NCBI GenBank assembly: GCA_030549855.1
Contig: JAUQQP010000048.1
Span: 1 to 60,173 of the forward strand
Origin: Cyanobacteriota bacterium SRBZ.bins.94.201705
GTDB lineage: Bacteria; Cyanobacteriota; Cyanobacteriia; Cyanobacteriales; Cyanobacteriaceae
Reading direction: 5' to 3'
Length of the DNA: 60,173 nt
Within the stretch, counting starts at the first letter, position 1; every line of letters starts with the position of its first letter. A program made the translations under genes and the position numbers. The notes beneath the pieces are model-generated. The model was not told where the DNA came from. It searched no databases and saw only the letters and a list, made by a program, of their open reading frames with translations. Below are positions 9,601-18,410 of the stretch, in pieces.

Positions 9601-10655
9601 TTAATATGCCAAAACATCGGCTGGTAGAAATAGTAAAGAGACTTATAAATTACACACCAATTTCCCCAGCTGATTCCGAGTTTTTGATGGGTTATAAAAT
9701 TGGGGAAAACTACGCCTTTGCCGGGAGAATTTGTCCAGAATTATCTGACTCGAAAAAACAGGTAATTAGGGGAGTTTACCACAGGATATGGCAGAGATTA
9801 GAAGATTTTGCCATAGAGAAAAATGAAACAGAATTCATCCATAGTCTCTGGGGATTATGGCTACCCCTAGCCTGGGAATTATTGGCGTTATACAGACAGA
9901 AATCCAACCCTCTATTATTAGGGATTATGGGATTGCAAGGCACAGGGAAAACCACAACGGCGGAAATTTTATCAGTGATTTTGGAATATTTGGGAGTATA
10001 TTGCGTAGCAGTTTCCCTGGATGATTTTTATAAAACTTATGGCCAGAGACAGATTTTAGCACAAATGGACCCTCGTTTGATTTGGCGTGGCCCACCGGCT
10101 ACTCATGATGTGTCTTTGGCAATAGAAGTTTTGAGTCGTCTTAAAAGGCGTCAATATCCCGTGGCAATCCCTAGATTTGATAAGTCACTTGTTGGGGGAA
10201 AGGGGGATAGGGCCTTCTTTGAGCCAATTAACAGGGCTGATATTATTATACTGGAGGGATGGTTTGTAGGGGTAAGACCAGTGCCTGAGAAGGAGTTTGA
10301 TAATCCTCCCTACCCTATTGTGACACAAGAAGACCGACAGTTTGCCCTGGACTGCAATAGAAGACTGAAAGAATATCTGCCGTTGTGGGGAATGATTGAC
10401 TATCTGGTGGTTTTTAATCCAGAAGACTACCGCTATAGCCTACAATGGCGACAAGAGGCAGAAAGAAAAATGCGGCTTGGGGGAAAGACGGGGATGACAG
10501 AAAGGGAAGTGGAGGAATTTGTTTACTATTTCTGGAAAGCTTTACATCCTCAGATATTTCTACCTCTCCTTATCAATGACCCACAATTGACACAACTAGT
10601 GGTAAACTTGGATGAATATCGCCGGGTTACCGCTGTTTACCGCCCTGGCACCTAG
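9579..10655 (+). CDS. glyK: D-glycerate 3-kinase, plant/cyanobacterial type
   Basis: Phosphorylates D-glycerate to 3-phosphoglycerate with ATP, the last step of the photorespiratory salvage pathway; soluble. The 358-residue protein is a P-loop kinase of the plant GLYK type. The Walker A motif GLQGTGKTT is at 118-126, followed by the substrate-region motif SLDDFYKTYGQR, and by IILEGWFVG, which resembles the phosphoribulokinase/uridine kinase fold. Length fits the family, including the all-alpha N-terminal extension. The start is uncertain: ATG 9579 has no ribosome binding site and the first nine codons look like array sequence (GACAATTC), so Met10 at 9606 is a good alternative. The gene stands alone, with the repeat array upstream and a 133-base gap downstream. 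Confidence 0.9.
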   Translation: MGKDNSKVNMPKHRLVEIVKRLINYTPISPADSEFLMGYKIGENYAFAGRICPELSDSKKQVIRGVYHRIWQRLEDFAIEKNETEFIHSLWGLWLPLAWELLALYRQKSNPLLLGIMGLQGTGKTTTAEILSVILEYLGVYCVAVSLDDFYKTYGQRQILAQMDPRLIWRGPPATHDVSLAIEVLSRLKRRQYPVAIPRFDKSLVGGKGDRAFFEPINRADIIILEGWFVGVRPVPEKEFDNPPYPIVTQEDRQFALDCNRRLKEYLPLWGMIDYLVVFNPEDYRYSLQWRQEAERKMRLGGKTGMTEREVEEFVYYFWKALHPQIFLPLLINDPQLTQLVVNLDEYRRVTAVYRPGT

Positions 10656-10788
10656 ATAAAAGTATTTAAGTGAGGGAAGGCCATAAAAGGGGGGGTGGTA
10701 ACTGCTATAGAAGGGATGTCAGGGGGATAATACCCCAAACGCCTGTGACAACTGTTACCATGGGGAGTAAAGCTTTTGAGGGGAAACA

Positions 10789-11061
10789 ATGGGGATTAGC
10801 ATTGAACAAATAGAAGAGTATAGCCGCAACCATCCAGAAGAGGTGTTGATAGTAAGGGCAAAAAACGGGGAGGAGGAGTTGGAGATAATGGTGTTTAAGG
10901 GGATTTCCAGCAATCTGAGTGGGGCTACATCCTTTGACCTAGACGCCCCCATTGTACCACCATCGGCGGAAATTGTGTCGGTGGATAGGCTAAAAAGTCC
11001 CTATAATCCCCACCACCCTGAATATATAGAGAGAGGGGCAGACCTGTTAAAATTACTCTAG
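10789..11061 (+). CDS. Small conserved cyanobacterial protein (DUF7734-like)
   Basis: A 90-residue acidic soluble protein with no signal peptide or membrane segment. It contains a short alpha-beta stretch with EEVLIVRAKNGEEELEIMVFKG near residues 17-38 and ends with HPEYIERGADLLKLL. I recognise it as a conserved cyanobacterial/plastid-lineage small protein (I believe DUF7734), of unknown function. A good ribosome binding site (AGGGG, about 5 bases upstream of ATG 10789) supports the start. It lies 28 bases upstream of cpcF and reads in the same direction, so it is probably cotranscribed with the lyase genes, but I would not infer a phycobilisome role from that alone. Confidence 0.75.
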   Translation: MGISIEQIEEYSRNHPEEVLIVRAKNGEEELEIMVFKGISSNLSGATSFDLDAPIVPPSAEIVSVDRLKSPYNPHHPEYIERGADLLKLL

Positions 11062-11089
11062 TTTCAGGCTGGAAAAGAGTTAGGCGGAT

Positions 11090-11752
11090 ATGTACCTCAC
11101 AGAGAATAGTACAGAAAGGTTACAAACCCTGATGGAAGCGGTGAGAAAGGCAGAATCTGCAGACGCCCTGTTGAAGGCAGTAGAGGATTTGGCGGCAGTT
11201 AAGTCTCCCCTAGCAATACCCATACTGATAGAGGTATTGGGGTGGAATAACCCTGGGGCAGCGGTAGCGGCGGTAGACGGCTTAATCGCCATTGGTGCGC
11301 CCGTGGTGGAACCCCTCCTTCAGAACATAGATGATTACAATTATGGTGCAAGAGCCTGGGCGTTGAGAGTATTGGCGGGGATAGGGGATATTAGGGCAAA
11401 GGATTTACTGGTTTCGGCAGCTACTACGGATTTTTCCCAAAGTGTTAGACGCGCGGCAACTAGAGGCTTAGGGAATCTGAAGTGGCAACAGCTACCTGCC
11501 GAGGAGAAATTGGATACCCAGCAGGAAATCTATAACACCCTCATGACTACCATTCGGGATGGGGAGTGGGTAGTGCGTTATGCCACTGTAGTAGCCTGGG
11601 AAAACTTCTATCTAGCCTTAAAAGCCGACTCTGGTAGTCTGGATTTGTTAAAGGGCATCCGGGAGGAGTTAACTACCATCTGTACTGGGGATAGTGAGAT
11701 AGCGATTCAAACCCGTGCTAAACTGGCACTAAACCGAATAGCTGGGATGTAA
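11090..11752 (+). CDS. cpcF: Phycocyanobilin lyase beta subunit, HEAT-repeat (CpcF-like)
   Basis: One half of the CpcE/CpcF lyase that attaches phycocyanobilin to Cys84 of the alpha-phycocyanin subunit (established for the family). The 220-residue protein is made of HEAT/PBS-lyase repeats; clear units contain SPLAIPILIEVLGWNNPGAA near 40-60, APVVEPLLQNIDDYNYGARAW near 75-95, and DFSQSVRRAATRGLGNLKW near 115-135. Length (about 205-220) and the motif NPGAAVAAVDGL match CpcF better than CpcE, which is longer. The partner CpcE and the phycocyanin genes are not in the window. It sits between the small conserved protein and cpcT, with only 12 bases to cpcT, so the two lyase genes are likely one transcript. 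A related HEAT-lyase with another target is possible. Confidence 0.85.
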   Translation: MYLTENSTERLQTLMEAVRKAESADALLKAVEDLAAVKSPLAIPILIEVLGWNNPGAAVAAVDGLIAIGAPVVEPLLQNIDDYNYGARAWALRVLAGIGDIRAKDLLVSAATTDFSQSVRRAATRGLGNLKWQQLPAEEKLDTQQEIYNTLMTTIRDGEWVVRYATVVAWENFYLALKADSGSLDLLKGIREELTTICTGDSEIAIQTRAKLALNRIAGM

Positions 11753-11764
11753 CCTGGTGAGAAC

Positions 11765-12352
11765 ATGAGTCACTCCACTGATGTAAAAGCCCTAGCCCGT
11801 CTGATGGCGGCAGATTTCAGCAATCAGAAACAGGCATGGGATAATCCCCCATTTTTCGCCCATGTGAGGGTTTGTATGCGGCCATTGCCAGAATCTCTAC
11901 TGGGTGGCACTAGTCTATTTTTAGAACAAGCCTATGATTTTATGTTAAATCGTCCCTATAGGGTGCGGGTGTTTAAAATCCATGTGGTAGACGATCATTT
12001 GGAATTGGAGCACTACAAATTGAAAGACGAAAGTAGGTTTTATGGGGCATCCAGAAATCCGGAATTGCTAAAACAGTTGACAGTGGAGGACTTGGAAAAA
12101 ATGCCCGGCTGTGATATGATTGCAGAATGGACTGGCACCCACTTTAAAGGCTATGTCAAACCGGGCAAGAATTGCATTGTAGTGAGGAATGGCAGGGAAT
12201 CCTATCTGGATAATAGCTTTGAGATTGACGAGGAGAAGTTAATTAGTTTTGATCGTGGGAGGGATCCGATTACAGATGAATTATTATGGGGTTCAGTAGC
12301 AGGGCCTTTTCATTTCACCCGTATTTGCAGTTTTGCCGACGAGGTGGTATAA
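11765..12352 (+). CDS. cpcT: Phycobilin:Cys155 beta-phycocyanin lyase (CpcT/CpeT family)
   Basis: Single-subunit chromophore lyase of the CpcT/CpeT family. Members attach phycocyanobilin to Cys155 of beta-phycocyanin (and of phycoerythrocyanin). The 195 residues match the full family length and beta-barrel pattern, with the conserved stretches HVRVCMRPLP near 34-43, EQAYDFMLNRPYRVRVF near 54-70, GCDMIAEW near 116-123 and SFDRGRDP near 159-166. It begins 12 bases after cpcF with ribosome binding site GGTGAG. A convergent hairpin with GTGGG/CCCAC arms at about 12363-12378 follows before the DUF2214 gene and may help end transcription. Confidence is high for family and good for the Cys155 target. 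Confidence 0.9.
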   Translation: MSHSTDVKALARLMAADFSNQKQAWDNPPFFAHVRVCMRPLPESLLGGTSLFLEQAYDFMLNRPYRVRVFKIHVVDDHLELEHYKLKDESRFYGASRNPELLKQLTVEDLEKMPGCDMIAEWTGTHFKGYVKPGKNCIVVRNGRESYLDNSFEIDEEKLISFDRGRDPITDELLWGSVAGPFHFTRICSFADEVV

Positions 12353-12401
12353 TCTGCCCCTTGTGGGACGGTACCCACCAGAAGGAGAAGAAAACCAGCT
12401 G

Positions 12402-12905
12402 CTAACCCCCAATCCCCAATCCCCCTGATAAGCCGATACCTCTTGCCATCATGGAGGCTAGAAGGGGAATGATACTAAACCCTATTAACTCAAAGACTAT
12501 TATCCCCTTTAGTCTCCTATACTGTAACACCTTAACTCTTTCTGCGGGCTTTTCACCGATTAGGGATTTTAGCCACAGGAGAAAGGAGAAGGTGGGATAC
12601 AAGGATACCATCCCCACCACCAAAAATAGTCCCACCTTCAGCCAGAATGTCGTCATGGCAGTGTAATAGGCAGTTCCCTTGCCGTAGTAAAATACTCTCA
12701 ATAGGCCAGTGACTAAAACAGTTACGGCGGCAATACCATAGACACTATCTGCCCATAAAATCCGCCATGCTTCTTTGGCTTCCAAATCCTCTTTTAGGGT
12801 GAAATACTCGATAGCTAGGGCGGCAAAAATAACCCCTAGGCTTAAATAGTGTAAATAGGCAGTAATGGCACTTGCCCACATAAAAGCCTCTTTACAAAAC
12901 TTCAA
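12402..12905 (-). CDS. DUF2214 family membrane protein
   Basis: A 167-residue integral membrane protein with four predicted hydrophobic segments (about 15-30, 48-65, 85-110 and 135-150). It matches the DUF2214 family of cyanobacterial and proteobacterial small membrane proteins by its AAITAYLHYL-like N-terminus (here ASAITAYLHYLSLG) and the GLLRVFYYGKGTAYYTAM stretch. Function unknown. The start may be Met9 (12881), which begins MWASAITAY and matches relatives better. The C-terminal GGLGIGG is encoded by a CCCCAAT heptamer repeat that ends with the stop codon. The gene converges on cpcT. Confidence 0.8.
   Translation of the reverse strand: MKFCKEAFMWASAITAYLHYLSLGVIFAALAIEYFTLKEDLEAKEAWRILWADSVYGIAAVTVLVTGLLRVFYYGKGTAYYTAMTTFWLKVGLFLVVGMVSLYPTFSFLLWLKSLIGEKPAERVKVLQYRRLKGIIVFELIGFSIIPLLASMMARGIGLSGGLGIGG
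12405..12424. repeat. Short tandem heptamer repeat (CCCCAAT)
   Basis: About two and a half copies of CCCCAAT lie at the 3' end of the DUF2214 gene. They belong to the short tandem repeat class that is common in cyanobacterial genomes, and here they encode the glycine-rich C-terminus. Confidence 0.8.
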
Positions 12906-13023
12906 ACTCCTAGCTTAACACTAATGGGATACATTGTCTCCCCCAGAAAACCACCATCAGGGTAATTTTCTTTTGGGAAAAGGTTAAGATGGTGATGAAA
13001 GGCATAGTGTTGTCTTTTGGCTA

Positions 13024-15210
13024 ATGTCACCAAAGAAGGAAAAAACAAAGGGGATGAAGACTGAATTTCTGCCTGAAGAGGAGATTAACCTCAAAAATCC
13101 AGAATATTATTTTAATCGGGAGTTAAGTTGGCTAGAATTCAACTACAGAGTCTTACAAATAGCCTTAAGTGAAAGGACACCCCTGTTGGAAAGACTGAAG
13201 TTTACCGCTATCTTCAGTTCTAACCTGGATGAGTTTTTCATGGTAAGGGTGGCGGGGTTAAAACGTCAAGTGGAGGCAGAGGTTACTAAACTAACCCCTG
13301 ACGGCAGGACTCCCCTTCAGCAAATACAGGATATTAACAAAAAACTACGCCCTCTCATTAAGCTACAAGTGGAAAACTTTGAAAAACTACGACAGGAATT
13401 GAAAAAGTTTGGAGTATACTTGTTGGATTTTGTAGAGCTGTCTTTAGAACAAAGACAATACCTCCACGAATACTTTGCCAATAATATTTTCCCTGTACTG
13501 ACGCCTCTGGCAGTAGACCCAAGTCACCCTTTCCCCCATATTTCCAACTTGAGTTTAAACCTGGCGGTGTTAGTAAAACATCCTGACACGGGAGAGGAAT
13601 TATTTGCTAGAGTAAAAGTACCTAAAACTCTTCCTCGTTTTCTGCCACTACCCCTCCATCTGGCTGAGTCTTTGGAAAATGCCATCTTTGTTGCAGTACC
13701 GTTGGAACAAGTTATAGCTCACCATTTGGATGCCCTCTTCCCAGGCATGGATGTGCAAGAGTGTCATGAGTTTCGTCTAACCCGTGATGCGGATTTGGCT
13801 GTGCAAGAAGACGAGGCGGATGATTTACTCCAAGCTATCGAACAGGAGTTACGTCGTAGACACTTTGCAGGCTCAGCCGTAAGATTAGAAATCCATCCTA
13901 ACATGCCTGATAAAATTAAGCAAATGCTAATGGAGGCACTGGACTTACAACCCATCGACGTCTACGAAATAGACGGTTTACTAGCCTTAAATGACCTATT
14001 TTCCCTTATGTCTCTACCATTACCACAATTAAAGGATCCTCCTTGGAATGGGGTTGTGCCGCCTCCCTTCGACGAGTTTCAAAATTTAGAAAATGCTAAG
14101 GCTGACAGTGATGAAGACATCAGTGAGGAATTTTTTGCCATGATCCGTAAGTCGGACCTACTGGTACACCACCCCTATCACTCTTTTGCCGCCACAGTAC
14201 AACAGTTTATCATACAAGCGGCAAGAGATCCAAAAGTCCTTGCCATCAAGATGACTCTCTACCGCACCTCTGGCGATTCGCCCATCCTACAAGCCTTAAT
14301 CGAAGCGGCAGAAAGGGGGAAACAGGTGGTAGCCTTAGTGGAATTGAAAGCCCGTTTTGACGAGGAGAATAATATAAATTGGGCGCGGCGACTAGAAAAG
14401 GCGGGTGTCCATGTGGTATATGGCATTGTGGGTTTAAAGACACATACTAAGATAGCTTTAGTAGTACGAAAAGAGAAGGATCAAATCCGTCGTTATGTCC
14501 ACATTGGCACTGGCAATTATAACCCCAAAACTGCTAAACTCTACACGGACTTGGGATTAATCAGCTGTAGGGAGGATTTAGGTGCCGATGTAACTGACTT
14601 GTTTAACTACCTTACTGGTTATTCTAGACAAAAATCCTACCGCAAGTTGCTGGTTGCCCCCGTCACCATGCGTGAGAGAATCATCGCCATGATTGATAGG
14701 GAGGCAGAAAATGTCCGGAAGGGGGGCACTGGCCGTATTGTTGCTAAAATGAATTCCCTAGTAGATGTACAAGTGATTCGCGCCTTGTATCGGGCTTCCC
14801 GCGCCGGGGTTAAAATTGATTTAATTGTCCGTGGTATCTGTTGCCTTCGTCCTGGTTTGGAGGGCATTAGTGATAACATCAAGGTTATTAGTATTGTTGG
14901 CCGTTTCCTGGAACACTCTCGTATTTTTTACTTCTACAACAATGGTAATGAAGAAGTATACATAGGTAGTGCAGACTGGATGACCCGTAATCTCTCTCGG
15001 AGAGTGGAAACTGTAACACCAGTGGAAGATCCAAGATTGATGAAACAATTACAAGAGATTCTAGGGGTAATGCTTGCCGACAACTGTCATGCTTGGGAGT
15101 TACAAAGCGATGGCAGCTATGTGCGACGGCAACCTAAACCTGGTGAAAAGGAAATTATTGCCCAGGAAACCCTTATGCAAATGGCCCTAGAAACTAGTAC
15201 TATGATCTAA
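13024..15210 (+). CDS. ppk1: Polyphosphate kinase 1
   Basis: Reversibly makes inorganic polyphosphate from ATP. The 728-residue protein has the full four-domain layout: N domain (YFNRELSWLEFNYRVL near 28-43), head domain, and the C1 and C2 phospholipase-D-like catalytic domains. The phosphorylated histidine is His474 in GLKTHTK, and the C2 motifs include GSADWMTRNLSRRVE near 655-670. The start could be Met1 (13024) or Met11 (13054); the first residues are charged and unconserved. Eleven bases after the stop a DUF3493 gene begins, and a PsiE-like gene on the other strand follows, so phosphate-related genes are grouped, although co-regulation is inference. No Pho box was identified in the 118 bases upstream. 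Confidence 0.95.
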   Translation: MSPKKEKTKGMKTEFLPEEEINLKNPEYYFNRELSWLEFNYRVLQIALSERTPLLERLKFTAIFSSNLDEFFMVRVAGLKRQVEAEVTKLTPDGRTPLQQIQDINKKLRPLIKLQVENFEKLRQELKKFGVYLLDFVELSLEQRQYLHEYFANNIFPVLTPLAVDPSHPFPHISNLSLNLAVLVKHPDTGEELFARVKVPKTLPRFLPLPLHLAESLENAIFVAVPLEQVIAHHLDALFPGMDVQECHEFRLTRDADLAVQEDEADDLLQAIEQELRRRHFAGSAVRLEIHPNMPDKIKQMLMEALDLQPIDVYEIDGLLALNDLFSLMSLPLPQLKDPPWNGVVPPPFDEFQNLENAKADSDEDISEEFFAMIRKSDLLVHHPYHSFAATVQQFIIQAARDPKVLAIKMTLYRTSGDSPILQALIEAAERGKQVVALVELKARFDEENNINWARRLEKAGVHVVYGIVGLKTHTKIALVVRKEKDQIRRYVHIGTGNYNPKTAKLYTDLGLISCREDLGADVTDLFNYLTGYSRQKSYRKLLVAPVTMRERIIAMIDREAENVRKGGTGRIVAKMNSLVDVQVIRALYRASRAGVKIDLIVRGICCLRPGLEGISDNIKVISIVGRFLEHSRIFYFYNNGNEEVYIGSADWMTRNLSRRVETVTPVEDPRLMKQLQEILGVMLADNCHAWELQSDGSYVRRQPKPGEKEIIAQETLMQMALETSTMI

Positions 15211-15220
15211 GGTCCTCTTT

Positions 15221-15493
15221 TTGGCTTTCTCCATGGAAAATCATAATCGCCCCTCTAAGTCCCAAAAATATGCTTTTCTAAAGGCAGAAATAAAGGCCCC
15301 CTATAAAGGCCTTAGGAAACTATTTTATTTTACTTTTGCTGCCTCGGGTTTTATCGGCATCTTTTTCATTCTTCCTCGGGTTATAACTGGTCAAAATCTC
15401 TCCGAAAACCTCTACAATCTCTTCGTCCAAATTGCTGTTATAATCCTGATGATTTCTCTGTATCTTTGGGAAGAAAGAGACAAGAAAAAATGA
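15221..15493 (+). CDS. DUF3493 family small membrane protein
   Basis: A 90-residue protein with two hydrophobic segments (about 34-52 and 66-82). It matches the DUF3493 family, which is found in cyanobacteria and, as a domain, in plant and algal LPA1/REP27 photosystem II assembly factors. The conserved KAEIKAPYKGLRKLFYF block at 25-41 is present. Start Met1 (15221) follows ppk1 by 11 bases; Met5 (15233) is an alternative. It probably shares the ppk1 transcript. A role in photosystem II biogenesis is inferred from the eukaryotic relatives only. It converges with the PsiE-like gene, with one base between the stop codons. Confidence 0.8.
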   Translation: MAFSMENHNRPSKSQKYAFLKAEIKAPYKGLRKLFYFTFAASGFIGIFFILPRVITGQNLSENLYNLFVQIAVIILMISLYLWEERDKKK

Positions 15494-15494
15494 T

Positions 15495-15962
15495 TCAGTC
15501 TCTCTCCTTTCTCCTGTTTGCGTAGTGGATTATTCCGTAACTACCAGCTAGACACAAAATGCCAATCCCTAGACTCACTATACTGCTTTTGTCATACTTG
15601 TCTGGGTTGAAGATTATTATTTTTCTGGCTACGGCAATCATGGCCGTTATGAGGACTAACTCCAGTTGTACTATGTGTTTCCGCAGATAAACTGTTATAT
15701 TCTCCAACAATTCTAAGGCAATTAGTACGTTGAGAAACAAGCCAAAAATGTCTATCAGGGTATTGTTCAGAAAACCGACTTTCTCGTCAAATAACAAGTC
15801 GGTTACTAAGACATATATCAAGTCAAAGATAGAAACAAATATGACTACAATTAGCGCCAATGACAGAATTTTTGATACAATATTCTCAGTGATATGAATT
15901 AGGGCCATGAAACTTTTGTCAGGCAATAAAGCTAGCAGGGAATACCAAAATTTTTTCAGCAT
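15495..15962 (-). CDS. PsiE-like (phosphate-starvation-inducible) membrane protein
   Basis: A 155-residue membrane protein with about four hydrophobic segments. The pattern matches the PsiE family: a first helix followed by FVSIFDLIYVLVTDLL, then GLFLNVLIALELLENITVY and MIAVARKIIIF. E. coli PsiE is induced by phosphate starvation, but its molecular role is unknown. The gene ends one base from the DUF3493 stop and is divergent from purL, with 100 bases between the two starts. Its closeness to ppk1 fits a phosphate link, which is suggestive only. Confidence 0.8.
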   Translation of the reverse strand: MLKKFWYSLLALLPDKSFMALIHITENIVSKILSLALIVVIFVSIFDLIYVLVTDLLFDEKVGFLNNTLIDIFGLFLNVLIALELLENITVYLRKHIVQLELVLITAMIAVARKIIIFNPDKYDKSSIVSLGIGILCLAGSYGIIHYANRRKERD

Positions 15963-16062
15963 ACAAAGAAGGAAAATATACGAGGAAATTAACGGCTAAA
16001 AAACAGAGGCCGATTACTGGTATATTGTATCTGGTATCCGTGAAACAATAGCAAGAGATTCT

Positions 16063-18375
16063 ATGGAAAAACAACCACAAAGAGCAATAGAAACAGCACC
16101 TTTCTCCCCAGAAGAAATAGCAGCAGAGGGGATTAAACCAGAAGAGTATGAGGAAATAGTCAAAAGACTGGGAAGACACCCCAATAGGGCAGAATTGGGG
16201 ATGTTTGGGGTAATGTGGTCAGAACATTGTTGTTATAAGAATTCTAAACCTTTATTGTCCCAATTTCCCACCCGAGGAGAAAGAATACTAGTGGGGCCTG
16301 GGGAAAATGCAGGAGTGGTAGACTTTGGTAATGGGCTGAAAATAGCCTTCAAAATAGAATCCCATAACCATCCTAGCGCTATTGAGCCATTCCAGGGGGC
16401 AGCCACAGGAGTAGGGGGCATCCTACGAGATATATTTACCATGGGGGCGCGCCCTATCGCCGTTTTAAACTCCCTCCGTTTTGGTAATCTGGACAACCCC
16501 CACACTAAACGTATCTTCCAAGGGGTAGTGGCTGGTATCTCCCATTATGGCAACTGTGTAGGAGTACCTACCATCGGCGGGGAGGTGTATTTTGATGCCG
16601 CCTACAAGGATAACCCTCTGGTAAATGTGATGGCTATAGGGTTGATGGAAACAGAAGAAATTGTCAAATCAGCCGCAAGAGGGGTGGGAAATCCCGTACT
16701 CTACGTCGGTTCAACTACTGGTAGGGATGGCATGGGAGGGGCTAGTTTTGCTAGTGCCGAGTTGACAGAAGACTCTATGGACGATCGTCCTGCTGTCCAA
16801 GTAGGTGACCCATTTTTGGAAAAATGCCTCATAGAAGCCTGTCTGGAGGCGTTTAAAACAGGGGCAGTAGTGGCAGCACAGGATATGGGCGCCGCCGGCA
16901 TCACCTGTTCCACCTCAGAAATGGCGGCTAAAGGGGGTGTGGGCATCGAACTGGACTTGGATAAAATCCCCGCCAGGGAGACTGGTATGACTGCCTATGA
17001 ATACCTCCTCTCCGAATCCCAAGAAAGAATGCTGTTAGTAGCCCAAAAAGGCAGAGAGGAGGAGTTGATTGCCATCTTCAAACGCTGGGGGTTACATGCA
17101 GTGGTTGCTGGCAGGGTTATAGCTGAGCCAGTAGTACGCATCTGGCACCAGGGTAACATTGCTGCTGAAATACCCGCCACTGCCCTAGCCGAAAATACCC
17201 CCGTTTACCACCATCAGGTCCTCTCTGAACCCCCCTCCTATATCCAAAAAGCATGGTCTTGGACCCCCCTACAACTGCCTCAGGCCGACGAAAAGGGCAT
17301 CGGAGGTCAAAAATGGGGTGATGTCCTCCTAAAACTCCTAGATAGCCCTTCTATTGCCTCTAAAAAATGGGTGTACCGCCAATATGACTATCAGGTACAA
17401 AACAACACAGTAGTATTACCAGGAAAGGCAGATGCGGCAGTAATCCGCTTAAGGCGTCTGGAAGAAAGCCCAGAGGGGGCTATTATTGGTTTAGCCGCTA
17501 CTACAGATTGTAATGGGAGATATGTATATTTGGATCCCTACAGAGGTGCGGTATTGGCAGTGGCAGAAGCAGCGAGAAACCTAAGTTGTGTAGGCGCAAC
17601 ACCAGTGGCTGTGACGGATAATTTGAACTTTGGCAGCCCAGAAAATCCTGTAGGCTACTGGCAATTGTACTATGCCTGTCGGGGAATAGCTGAGGCTTGT
17701 AGCCAATTTAATACCCCTGTGACTGGGGGGAATGTGTCTCTGTATAACGAAACCATTGACAAAGAGGGGAAGCCACAACCTATCTATCCTACCCCCGTCA
17801 TCGGCATGATTGGCATTATACCCGATATTAGAAGGGTAGTAGGACAATCTTGGCAGCAAGAGGGGGATTTGATATATCTTTTAGGGGAGTTTAATCCTAC
17901 CCTAGGGGCATCTGAATACCTTGCCCTTATCCACCATACTGTAGCAGGTAAACCTCCCTATCTAGACTACGATTTGGAAAAACAGGTGCAGTCTGCCTGT
18001 CGCGAGGGGATTCGTCTTGGCTATGTCAAGTCTGCCCATGATTGTGCGGAGGGGGGTATTGCCGTGGCTTTGGCAGAATGTTGTATTGCCTCCCAACTAG
18101 GTTGTCAGGTAGCTGTTTACCATCCCCACAAACGCTTTGACGAGTTGTTATTCGGAGAGATGGCAAGTGTGATTATTGTTTCTGTTTCCCCTCAACAGCA
18201 AACCGTCTGGGAAGACTTCTTGCAAGCCAATCTGGGCAGCAGTTGGCAACTGATAGGAAAGGTGGGGGGTAACTGTCTTACTATCACCGCTAATAACGTC
18301 CATCTGTTAGAATTGTCCCTGTCTGACATTACCGAAACTTGGACTACAGCCATTCCCAGACGATTGTCTTTCTAG
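16063..18375 (+). CDS. purL: Phosphoribosylformylglycinamidine synthase subunit PurL
   Basis: Catalyses the ATP-dependent conversion of formylglycinamide ribonucleotide to FGAM in purine synthesis, working with PurQ and PurS. The 770-residue length is that of the small bacterial PurL, not the large fused enzyme. Two AIRS-like halves are visible. The first has WSEHCCYKN at 52-60 (active His55) and [21 protein letters not shown] from 99; the second has [10 protein letters not shown] and the C-terminal domain with [12 protein letters not shown] near 660. The start is a clean ATG. PurS, PurQ and PurF are not nearby. The downstream aldo/keto reductase starts 35 bases later when its conserved start is used. 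Confidence 0.95.
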   Translation: MEKQPQRAIETAPFSPEEIAAEGIKPEEYEEIVKRLGRHPNRAELGMFGVMWSEHCCYKNSKPLLSQFPTRGERILVGPGENAGVVDFGNGLKIAFKIESHNHPSAIEPFQGAATGVGGILRDIFTMGARPIAVLNSLRFGNLDNPHTKRIFQGVVAGISHYGNCVGVPTIGGEVYFDAAYKDNPLVNVMAIGLMETEEIVKSAARGVGNPVLYVGSTTGRDGMGGASFASAELTEDSMDDRPAVQVGDPFLEKCLIEACLEAFKTGAVVAAQDMGAAGITCSTSEMAAKGGVGIELDLDKIPARETGMTAYEYLLSESQERMLLVAQKGREEELIAIFKRWGLHAVVAGRVIAEPVVRIWHQGNIAAEIPATALAENTPVYHHQVLSEPPSYIQKAWSWTPLQLPQADEKGIGGQKWGDVLLKLLDSPSIASKKWVYRQYDYQVQNNTVVLPGKADAAVIRLRRLEESPEGAIIGLAATTDCNGRYVYLDPYRGAVLAVAEAARNLSCVGATPVAVTDNLNFGSPENPVGYWQLYYACRGIAEACSQFNTPVTGGNVSLYNETIDKEGKPQPIYPTPVIGMIGIIPDIRRVVGQSWQQEGDLIYLLGEFNPTLGASEYLALIHHTVAGKPPYLDYDLEKQVQSACREGIRLGYVKSAHDCAEGGIAVALAECCIASQLGCQVAVYHPHKRFDELLFGEMASVIIVSVSPQQQTVWEDFLQANLGSSWQLIGKVGGNCLTITANNVHLLELSLSDITETWTTAIPRRLSF

Positions 18376-18410
18376 GCTACAATGGGAGGGGCTACCAATA
18401 CACCCTTCCC

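Noticed and set aside
12363-12378. GTGGG/CCCAC hairpin as a full terminator between cpcT and DUF2214
   Set aside because: No U-tract follows on either strand; mentioned only as possible structure.
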